Source: Mariprofundaceae bacterium (GTDB taxonomy: Bacteria; Pseudomonadota; Zetaproteobacteria; Mariprofundales; Mariprofundaceae). Taken from it: a DNA stretch of 64,000 nucleotides. The stretch lies in assembly GCA_021772895.1 (NCBI GenBank), contig JAJFLC010000013.1, forward strand, positions 1 through 64,000, read 5' to 3'. A program made the position numbers and the translations under genes. The notes under the pieces are model-generated. The model searched no databases. It was not told where the DNA came from and was given only the letters and a program-made list of their open reading frames with translations. Shown piece by piece: positions 24,662 to 31,274 of the stretch (its first letter is position 1; each line of letters starts with the position of its first letter).

Positions 24662-24755
24662 TCCTCAATTCACCTGACTACATGTATATCCCATCGTTTT
24701 TACTTGGCCCTGTTTTTGCTTGAGAGGTCTCAAACCATCTTTAAGAGGTATTTAA

Positions 24756-25361
24756 ATGAAAGATCATCAATCAAAGCTCGAATACTTTTTTGAACATTCA
24801 TTATGGCAGTTGCGCTGGTCTGTGCTTGTTGCAGTCATTTTCAGTGCCTTGACGGCCATCATCATGTTTTACGTTTCCGCAGTTGATACCTATTATATTG
24901 TTCATATGCTCACAGACTATGCAGGCGTTGTAGAAGAGCATGCACGCAAAGAGCTACGCGCTGAGGCTGTCGCCCACATTGTTGAAGTTATTGATGGATT
25001 TCTGCTTGCTGTGGTGCTGCTGATCTTTTCCTACGGCACTTATGAACTCTATATAAGCCGTATCACTGACGTCCAGCAAACTGAAGCGGCTGAACACTTA
25101 CTACAGATTAAAAATCTTGATGATCTGAAAGCACGCCTCGGCAAGGTGGTTTTAATGATTCTGATTGTTAAGTTTTTTGGCATCTCCATGGGAACAGACT
25201 ACGAAACAGTCAAAGAGTTGACCATCTTTGCCGTGTCCATTGCCATCATCGCCTTCTCATTCTTTATTGCTGAAACAGCGGCCAGAAAAAACGGTCAGAT
25301 GAAAACACGAAAAGCAGATTTTGACGAAACCCGGAAAAAACTTTCCGAGCCGGAAGCATGA
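24756..25361 (+). CDS. YqhA-family (UPF0114) membrane protein, copy 1
   Basis: The 201-residue protein has four membrane helices: about 20-42, 82-103, 127-145 and 153-173. The family hallmark is HIVEVIDGFLLAVVLLIFSYGTYELYISRI and DDLKARLGKVVLMILIVKFF. Function of the UPF0114 family is unknown. AAGAGGT precedes the ATG. A diverged paralogue follows 31 bp downstream, so this is a tandem duplication retained as a two-gene operon. Confidence 0.85.
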   Translation: MKDHQSKLEYFFEHSLWQLRWSVLVAVIFSALTAIIMFYVSAVDTYYIVHMLTDYAGVVEEHARKELRAEAVAHIVEVIDGFLLAVVLLIFSYGTYELYISRITDVQQTEAAEHLLQIKNLDDLKARLGKVVLMILIVKFFGISMGTDYETVKELTIFAVSIAIIAFSFFIAETAARKNGQMKTRKADFDETRKKLSEPEA

Positions 25362-25392
25362 ATCAAATCAAATTAAATCAATTGGGGTACTT

Positions 25393-25962
25393 ATGAAAGA
25401 AGAGATATCAGCACTGGAGCGAAATTTTGAAAATGGGCTATGGCAAGTCCGCTGGACTGTAATCGTTGCTGTCGTTTGCAGTGGTGTTACTGCACTTGCG
25501 ATGTTTTATGTTGCATCTGTTGATGCATACCACGTACTCAATTTATTGCTGGATTATGGATCATTATCTGACAATGACATTCGTAGTAGCGTTCGCGCTT
25601 TAGCCATTGGTCATGTGGTTGAGGTTGTTGATGGGTTTTTACTTGCCATTGTTTTGCTTATTTTCTCGTTTGGTCTGTATGAGCTTTATGTAAGTAAAAT
25701 CGATACGGCTTATGATCAGGAGTCTGCATCTCACATGTTAGCCATTGATAGTCTGGATGATCTAAAAAGCCGACTGGGAAAAGTGATTTTGATGATTCTA
25801 ATTGTAAAGTTTTTCGAACTGGCAATCAGCATGGAATTTACAAATGTTTATGATTTACTTCTCTTCTCAATCGGCATTGTTCTGATTTCCGGTTCACTGT
25901 TCCTCACCGAATTTTCGCTCGGAAAAAACACAAACAAAGATAGACGATCAGATAAAACTTAA
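25393..25962 (+). CDS. YqhA-family (UPF0114) membrane protein, copy 2
   Basis: A longer frame overlaps the first yqhA-like gene, but TTGGGG before the ATG at 25393 and alignment with copy 1 (MKEEISALERNFENGLWQVRW against KLEYFFEHSLWQLRW) give a 189-residue protein. It keeps the family core HVVEVVDGFLLAIVLLIFSFGLYELYVSKID and DDLKSRLGKVILMILIVKFF. The two copies differ most in loops and at both ends, suggesting an old duplication with both retained, perhaps as a heteromer. It is followed by a convergent CBS gene. Confidence 0.85.
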   Translation: MKEEISALERNFENGLWQVRWTVIVAVVCSGVTALAMFYVASVDAYHVLNLLLDYGSLSDNDIRSSVRALAIGHVVEVVDGFLLAIVLLIFSFGLYELYVSKIDTAYDQESASHMLAIDSLDDLKSRLGKVILMILIVKFFELAISMEFTNVYDLLLFSIGIVLISGSLFLTEFSLGKNTNKDRRSDKT

Positions 25963-25985
25963 ACACCGGAAAACCATAAAAAAAA

Positions 25986-26402
25986 TCAGGCTGAAATATA
26001 CTGTTTCAGATCTTCGATGAGGTGCTCCTTCTCTCCCAGAAGGAGCGAAACCATATCCCGGAGTGAAACCAGACCCATCAAATCCTCACCGGTAAATACA
26101 AGCAAATGTCTGCAATTATTCTCCTTCATCAGATCAAGACAAGATTCGGCACTATCCTGTGGGCTGACTCTTACATAGTCCTCTCTCACAACATCAACAA
26201 GTTTTGTTGATGATGGATCTCGCTCTTCTCCTACCACATCGACCATCAGATCACGCTCTGTGAACAGACCACGAAATCCCATTTTCCCGGTAACAATAAG
26301 CGATCCAACGTTGTGTTTTCGCATCAGGTTTACGGCATCCAGAATGGTGCCATGCTCATCAAGGGTTAGCACATTTCTTTCAATCATCGATTCAATAATC
26401 AC
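25986..26402 (-). CDS. tandem CBS-domain protein
   Basis: The 138-residue protein consists of one CBS pair: IIESMIERNVLTLDEHGTILDAVNLMRKHNVGSLIV and VVREDYVRVSPQDSAESCLDLMKENNCRHLLVF, ending GLVSLRDMVSLLLGEKE. CBS pairs bind adenine nucleotides and gate partner proteins. With no effector domain it is a stand-alone sensor. It starts with GTG after GGAGGTTGTC, a strong site. It lies downstream of the FTR1-fur pair on the same strand, separated by 67 bp. Confidence 0.85.
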   Translation of the reverse strand: MIIESMIERNVLTLDEHGTILDAVNLMRKHNVGSLIVTGKMGFRGLFTERDLMVDVVGEERDPSSTKLVDVVREDYVRVSPQDSAESCLDLMKENNCRHLLVFTGEDLMGLVSLRDMVSLLLGEKEHLIEDLKQYISA

Positions 26403-26469
26403 GACAACCTCCTACGATTTACCTTTAGTTTAGGCTAAAGCAACAATATCGCAGGAGCGATCACCCCTT

Positions 26470-27312
26470 TCATGAAAATGAGCGGCCCGATTGAGCGGCT
26501 TTTGCCTCACCATGGCCAGACTGCAAATGGTGATTGACCGTGACCATCGCTATCAATGCAATCACAAACACGAGAAACTGCATCCCGCTTGGGTTTTCAT
26601 CATAACCAATTAGCACATGCAGAAACTCACCCACAAGGCTCTCCTGCGATAGCCATGCAGAGCTGTTCCATAACGAATCAACAATCGGCGGTAACATCTC
26701 AATCACAACGAGATTCCATGCCGCTTGAGATGCCATGCCTGCTGCCAGTAACATTAATAACCACCCGGTCACAAGGAACAGTTGTTTTGTTGGAATCCAG
26801 ACAAGACCACGATAAAGCAGGTAACCCGTCAAGCCACCCAGCACGACTCCCATCAACCCACCGGTAAACATACTAGTGGCATCATGCCCGGCCTGAAGAA
26901 AACCGAACAGAAAAAAGACCGCTTCCGAGCCTTCTCGCAGCACCGCAGCCAATGAAACCATCATCAATGCCGTTTTTGGCAATTCACCTTCTGCAACCGA
27001 TTTTCCCACCTGTTTCATGCGCATCGTCATCTCACGACCGTGTTGGCTCATCCATAACACAGTCCAGGCAATCAAAAGCGATGCCAGAGAAAGAACCACA
27101 GCATTAAACAGGAACTCCCCATTACCTGTCATAGCATTTTCAAGCTCCTCCATAAAGAAAGCAACAAAACACGCACCAAGCAAACCGATGCCCGCTCCAA
27201 ACACAATCCAGCGCTGAGTCCTTTGCATGCCATTGGTTGCAGCAAACAACACACCCAGCACCAACGACATCTCCAACATTTCACGAAATACAATAACAAG
27301 TGATGAGATCAT
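26470..27312 (-). CDS. FTR1-family high-affinity iron permease
   Basis: The 280-residue protein has about seven membrane helices. The FTR1 Glu motifs are present: FREMLEMSLVLGVLF in the first helix (REMLE in place of REGLE) and LREGSEAVFFLFGF about 110 residues later. FTR1/EfeU permeases take up iron, usually together with an oxidase or the EfeO/EfeB proteins; none is adjacent here. The start overlaps the stop of the upstream Fur-family gene by four bases, so permease and regulator are co-expressed from the Fur-box promoter. Confidence 0.88.
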   Translation of the reverse strand: MISSLVIVFREMLEMSLVLGVLFAATNGMQRTQRWIVFGAGIGLLGACFVAFFMEELENAMTGNGEFLFNAVVLSLASLLIAWTVLWMSQHGREMTMRMKQVGKSVAEGELPKTALMMVSLAAVLREGSEAVFFLFGFLQAGHDATSMFTGGLMGVVLGGLTGYLLYRGLVWIPTKQLFLVTGWLLMLLAAGMASQAAWNLVVIEMLPPIVDSLWNSSAWLSQESLVGEFLHVLIGYDENPSGMQFLVFVIALIAMVTVNHHLQSGHGEAKAAQSGRSFS

Positions 27313-27725
27313 ATCTTTTTCCCTTTATCTAAATCTTGATTCGAATCATGATTGTCACACGCATAGCAGATGCCAAAAAGAAGCAATTGATGATTCAGCA
27401 TCCTAAATCCCTTCTCTTCTGCCACCTGTGCCTGTAGCCGTTCAATCTCAGGCTGTACAAATTCTTCAAGGCTACCGCACTCTGTACACACAAGATGATC
27501 ATGATGCGACTTATCAATTCGCTCATAACGTTTCCGGTCTCCCAGTTGAACTGAGGCGATCAATCCCGCCCCTTCCAGAGCCGAAAGACCTCGGTAAACC
27601 GTTGCAATACCCACTGCCTGGCCAGACTGAACCAACTCACGCGCCAGCTCTTCAGCATCCCAGTGAACATTGGATCTGTTAATCAGTGCAAGAATGGCCT
27701 GACGTTGTGGTGTGACTCTTAACAT
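27309..27725 (-). CDS. Fur-family metalloregulator
   Basis: The 138-residue protein has the Fur winged-helix (RVTPQRQAILALINRSNVHWDAEEL, ATVYRGLSALEGAGLI) and dimerisation domain with HHDHLVCTECG and a C-terminal CYAC, ligands of the structural zinc. Metal preference (Fe, Zn, Mn) cannot be read with certainty, but the promoter carries a canonical Fur box and the co-transcribed gene is an iron permease, so iron-dependent autoregulation is likely. The only usable start is the ATG at 27725: an in-frame TGA lies seven codons upstream and there is no ribosome site, which suggests a leaderless message. Confidence 0.88.
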   Translation of the reverse strand: MLRVTPQRQAILALINRSNVHWDAEELARELVQSGQAVGIATVYRGLSALEGAGLIASVQLGDRKRYERIDKSHHDHLVCTECGSLEEFVQPEIERLQAQVAEEKGFRMLNHQLLLFGICYACDNHDSNQDLDKGKKI

Positions 27726-27729
27726 ATAT

Positions 27730-27748
27730 GCTAATGATAGTCATTATC
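27730..27748 (-). promoter_or_regulatory. Fur box
   Basis: The 19-mer GCTAATGATAGTCATTATC matches the consensus GATAATGATAATCATTATC at 17 of 19 positions. It covers the -10 element and much of the spacer of the predicted fur-FTR1 promoter, an ideal repressor position. An additional GATA-type hexamer next to it (CTATCA) may extend the site. Confidence 0.85.
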
Positions 27749-27762
27749 ACTATCAGTTACAA
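27734..27762 (-). promoter_or_regulatory. predicted sigma70-type promoter of fur-FTR1
   Basis: On the minus strand TTGTAA and TATCAT are separated by exactly 17 bases; the -10 matches five of six consensus bases, the -35 four of six. The -10 ends eight bases before the fur ATG, so transcription would start at or within two bases of the start codon. Confidence 0.5.
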
Positions 27763-28119
27763 GCAACTATTTAGATTCAAAGTCATTCCACTATTCTCTG
27801 CTTAACACACATCTATTTTCAGCACTTTAGCGAAATTACATAACAAAGCGTTCAACGCAGGCGAGCCAAAAGATGCAACACGCTAACAGCAATAACGTAG
27901 AGAGAGGTTTAATATAAAAACCTACGCGTTATTCCAGTTTCGCAGTAGCCTGGCGTGAGGTAACAACGAAAGTGATGATAGATCAGTCAGTTAATTTGGA
28001 ATAAAAGAGCACTTGATTGACCTCAATACTGCCCAAAGAATTTTATTGGTGTCAGCCGCATCTATTTTCAGGCCGATCAATCACAACATAATCAATACAT
28101 AAACATAAAGGAGTAAACC
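27763..28119. other. intergenic region between fur and haemoglobin genes
   Basis: About 350 bases with no convincing ORF or RNA gene. A weak inverted repeat (AGGTTT...AAACCT, about 27905-27925) is present. The promoter of the truncated haemoglobin gene should lie here. Confidence 0.4.
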
Positions 28120-28548
28120 ATGTCATCCTCTATCACAAACTACGGCGTAAGCTCTGCGACTTATCAAGCCGCAGGAGAATTGAAAGGTATTCGCCAATTG
28201 GTTGATGATTTTTACAACATTATGAATACTTCAAATGATTATAAAATCATTCGTGCAATGCATACCGGAGATTTAACGATCTCAAAAGACAAGCTTACAT
28301 GTTTTTTAAGTGGTTGGATGGGCGGTGAACGTCTATTTAGTGAAAAATACGGCTCAATCAACATTCCTCAATTTCATGCCTTTATCAAAATTGGTGAAAA
28401 AGAGCGTGACCAGTGGCTTCATTGCATGCAGGAATCTTTGGCCAAACAGAACTATCCAGAAAGCCTGAAAACATATCTCATTGAACAGTTATGGGTTCCA
28501 GCAGAAAGAATTCGTATCGCCAGCAAACAACGGCATGAAAAAAGCTAA
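28120..28548 (+). CDS. group II truncated haemoglobin
   Basis: The 142-residue protein has the group II truncated globin pattern: FLSGWMGGERLFSEKYG, the proximal-His region IPQFHAFIKIGEKERDQWLHCM with the invariant Trp, and a 2-on-2 globin length. Such proteins bind O2 or NO and are linked to oxidative or nitrosative stress. The N-terminal 20 residues are an extra tail. AAAGGAG sits 7 nt before the ATG. The gene is alone, 370 bp from the divergent fur. Confidence 0.85.
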   Translation: MSSSITNYGVSSATYQAAGELKGIRQLVDDFYNIMNTSNDYKIIRAMHTGDLTISKDKLTCFLSGWMGGERLFSEKYGSINIPQFHAFIKIGEKERDQWLHCMQESLAKQNYPESLKTYLIEQLWVPAERIRIASKQRHEKS

Positions 28549-28696
28549 TCTGTTGATTAAAGGTTAAATAGACTCAATGAAAAAGTATCTTTTACAATGA
28601 TTATTTATGAAGATAATTTTAAAAAACCATCGATTTCACACTTTAAAACATCACTCGACTATTATTTAACATTAAAGGTTTAAGTGCAGGGTTCGT

Positions 28697-28906
28697 TTAA
28701 TCAGATTCAGTGATATTCTCAACGGTCTGTTCAGCGATAGCATTTTCAGCCTGGACACGCTCAAAGACTTCTTCCCGGTTGATCGAGACCTCGCGTGGCG
28801 CATCAATACCAATTCGCACTTGGCCGCCTTTCACAGTCAAAACACGAATTTGAATGTTTTCACCTATCGTGATGGTTTCACCGGTTTTTCGAGTAAGTAT
28901 TAGCAT
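28697..28906 (-). CDS. csrA: carbon storage regulator CsrA
   Basis: The 69-residue protein starts [15 protein letters not shown] and contains [23 protein letters not shown], including the RNA-contacting Leu4 and Arg44-type residues. CsrA binds GGA motifs in mRNA leaders and controls carbon flow, motility and biofilm. It lies 70 bp after lysC, the common lysC-csrA neighbourhood. Its own leader contains AGGAGCTTATGAACTC before ATG, with GGA in the ribosome site, so autorepression is possible. Confidence 0.95.
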   Translation of the reverse strand: MLILTRKTGETITIGENIQIRVLTVKGGQVRIGIDAPREVSINREEVFERVQAENAIAEQTVENITESD

Positions 28907-28976
28907 GAGTTCATAAGCTCCTGCCTTTAAATAGACTTATATAGTACAATGCGCAAGTTTCACTCACATCTTTGAT

Positions 28977-30197
28977 CTATGTTTCGGGCTGATCCAACCC
29001 AAATTCACGATGCAATGATTGCACAGCCTGATCCACATATTGTTCTTCAATCACCACCGTTACCTTGATTTCACTGGTGGTAATCATCTGAATATTAATA
29101 CTCTCTTTTGCCAGCACCTCAAACATCTTTCGGGCAACACCGGTATGCGAACGCATGCCCACACCAATGATGGATACCTTGGCAACTGTGTTATCACCAA
29201 GCACATCACGCGCCTGCATTTTTTCACGTGTGGTCTCAAGCAACGCTATCGTTGCCGCATAATCGCTGCGCGGTACCGTAAAGGTGATGTCTGTAAAGCC
29301 TTTTTCACTGACGTTCTGGACAATCACATCAACATTAATTTCTGCATGGGCAACAGGCCCAAACACATTGGCTGCAATGCCCGGATGATCAGGAATACCT
29401 AAAATCGTAACCTTGGCCTCATCGCGATTATATGCCACGCCGGTAATCGTCTCTCGTTCCATCGTCTCGTCCTCTTCCATCACTAACGTACCCTCTACAG
29501 GTTCAAAACTGGAGCGCAAATGAATCGGCATTTTATACCGCATCGCCAATTCCACACTTCGGGTCTGAAGAACTTTTGCACCCAACGATGCAAACTCCAA
29601 CATCTCTTCATAACTGATACGATCAATCTTTGATGCATTGGATACAATGCGTGGATCGGTTGAATAAATACCATCCACATCGGTATAAATATCACAACGA
29701 TCTGCTTTAATCGCAATTGCCAGTGCAACTGCGGAAGTATCTGAACCGCCGCGTCCAAGCGTTGTGATATTGCCTGATTCATCCACGCCCTGAAAACCAG
29801 CAACCACAGGCACGTCACCCTGTTTAAGCCGTTTGGTTAAATGACGACTTTCAATATTCGAAATCCGCGCTTTGGCATGGTTCCCTCGCGTCTGAAAACC
29901 AGCCTGCGCGCCACTAAAGGAACAGGCTTTAATACCACGCCGCCGCAACTCAATGGCAAGCAGTGCTGCCGTCACCTGTTCCCCGGTTGCAACCAGTGCA
30001 TCCACTTCACGAGGCTGTGCATTGGCATCCATTTCACGTGCCATATTTATCAGGCGGTTGGTTTCACCACTCATCGCAGAGACCACTACAATGATCTCAT
30101 CCCCTTCTTGCAGGGAAGATTCTACGATATCTGCCGTTTTGCGAATCCTTTCCAGACTACCAACCGATGTACCACCAAACTTCTGTACAATACGCAC
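28977..30197 (-). CDS. lysC: aspartate kinase
   Basis: The 406-residue protein is a monofunctional aspartokinase: VQKFGGTSVGS at the start, GRGGSDTSAVALA and DVDGIYSTDPRIV in the kinase domain, and two C-terminal ACT domains (about 265-400) that bind lysine and/or threonine. It makes aspartyl phosphate for lysine, threonine and methionine synthesis. It starts with GTG 2 bp after exbD, so it is read through from the exbB-exbD genes. Confidence 0.95.
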   Translation of the reverse strand: MRIVQKFGGTSVGSLERIRKTADIVESSLQEGDEIIVVVSAMSGETNRLINMAREMDANAQPREVDALVATGEQVTAALLAIELRRRGIKACSFSGAQAGFQTRGNHAKARISNIESRHLTKRLKQGDVPVVAGFQGVDESGNITTLGRGGSDTSAVALAIAIKADRCDIYTDVDGIYSTDPRIVSNASKIDRISYEEMLEFASLGAKVLQTRSVELAMRYKMPIHLRSSFEPVEGTLVMEEDETMERETITGVAYNRDEAKVTILGIPDHPGIAANVFGPVAHAEINVDVIVQNVSEKGFTDITFTVPRSDYAATIALLETTREKMQARDVLGDNTVAKVSIIGVGMRSHTGVARKMFEVLAKESINIQMITTSEIKVTVVIEEQYVDQAVQSLHREFGLDQPET

Positions 30198-30199
30198 GA

Positions 30200-30640
30200 T
30201 TATTTAGATTCCCCACTGCCGCCCGATTCAGGCTCTGATCCGGCATTCATCGTTGCAATGCCAATTTTACCCATACCCAAGGCTCTGATTGTATCCAATA
30301 CATACACCACCCGACGATGACGTGCGTTGGCATCTGCACGCAGCACAACACGCATATTCGGATCACCCTTGCTAACATTCAGAATACGCCTGCGAAGATC
30401 GCCATCTTTCACGGGCTCATCCTGAACAAAAAGCTGACCGGATCCGTCGATACTGATCACCACCTCTTTCTGTTCAGTCTGCTGTGCCTTGGAATGACTT
30501 GCCGGAAGCTCCAGATTCAAGCTGCTCGACACCTTAAAGCTGGTCGAGACCATAAAAAAGATTAACATCAGAAAAACGACATCAACCAATGGCGTGATAT
30601 CTACGAGATAATCAGTTTTCTTTTTTTCGCGAAGCTTCAT
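30200..30640 (-). CDS. exbD: ExbD/TolR-family protein
   Basis: The 146-residue protein has a short basic N-terminus, one membrane helix (about 15-37, VDVVFLMLIFFMVSTSF) with the membrane Asp, and a periplasmic domain ending DTIRALGMGKIGIATM. With ExbB it uses the proton gradient to energise TonB-type transport. The start overlaps the exbB stop by four bases. There is no tonB next to it, so assignment to TonB rather than Tol function is by similarity only. Confidence 0.88.
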   Translation of the reverse strand: MKLREKKKTDYLVDITPLVDVVFLMLIFFMVSTSFKVSSSLNLELPASHSKAQQTEQKEVVISIDGSGQLFVQDEPVKDGDLRRRILNVSKGDPNMRVVLRADANARHRRVVYVLDTIRALGMGKIGIATMNAGSEPESGGSGESK

Positions 30641-31245
30641 TCACGCTCGCCTTTTAAAAGCTCAACAAAACGAAGTGCATGCTGTTCAATATCAATCACA
30701 AAGAGATTGACCCGCGATTCAAAAATACGATATGCAACGAGTGCAGGGATCGCCACTGAAAGACCAGCAGCCGTTGTATTCAAGGCTTTGGATATACCAC
30801 CAGCCAGAATATCTGCCTTACCAACACCTTCAATTGAGATCACTTGGAACACCTCAATCATACCAACGACTGTACCCAATAAACCCAATAACGGAGAAAC
30901 CGCAGCTATCACCCCCAGCACACCAATATAGCGTTCCAGATGTGCCACTTCCTGACGGCCAATCTCTTCCAGAATTTCCTTCATGACCGCACGTCTTGCA
31001 CCACGATTTTTCAGTGCCACCCATAAAATCCGACTCATTGCTGTATTATTATCACTGCAGGCCTTCATCGCAGCATCAACATTTCCCTGACGAACTGCGG
31101 TTTCAATACTCACAATTTTGTCAATGGGAAGCACAACAGAACGCCTGAGGCTCCAGCTACGTTCAAAAACAATTGTCAGTGCTAAAATAGAAGCGGCCAG
31201 CAGGATATACATCACCATGCCGCCCTGAACGATAAATTCGTACAC
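30637..31245 (-). CDS. exbB: ExbB/TolQ/MotA-type proton channel protein
   Basis: The 202-residue protein has three membrane helices: about 9-27, 105-130 and 150-172. The typical IGVLGVIAAVSPLLGLLGTVVGMIEVF and AGGISKALNTTAAGLSVAIPALVAY segments form the channel. It starts with GTG after GGGGGTGATTA. It is the first gene of an exbB-exbD-lysC(-csrA) run on the minus strand, 29 bp after comEC. Confidence 0.88.
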   Translation of the reverse strand: MYEFIVQGGMVMYILLAASILALTIVFERSWSLRRSVVLPIDKIVSIETAVRQGNVDAAMKACSDNNTAMSRILWVALKNRGARRAVMKEILEEIGRQEVAHLERYIGVLGVIAAVSPLLGLLGTVVGMIEVFQVISIEGVGKADILAGGISKALNTTAAGLSVAIPALVAYRIFESRVNLFVIDIEQHALRFVELLKGERE

Positions 31246-31274
31246 TAATCACCCCCGCTGGAAAGATGCCGGGA

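Noticed and set aside
27900-27940. Inverted repeat near AGGTTTAATATAAAAACCT as a terminator or RNA gene
   Set aside because: Stem of six bp with an AT loop and no T run or gene end nearby; too weak to call.
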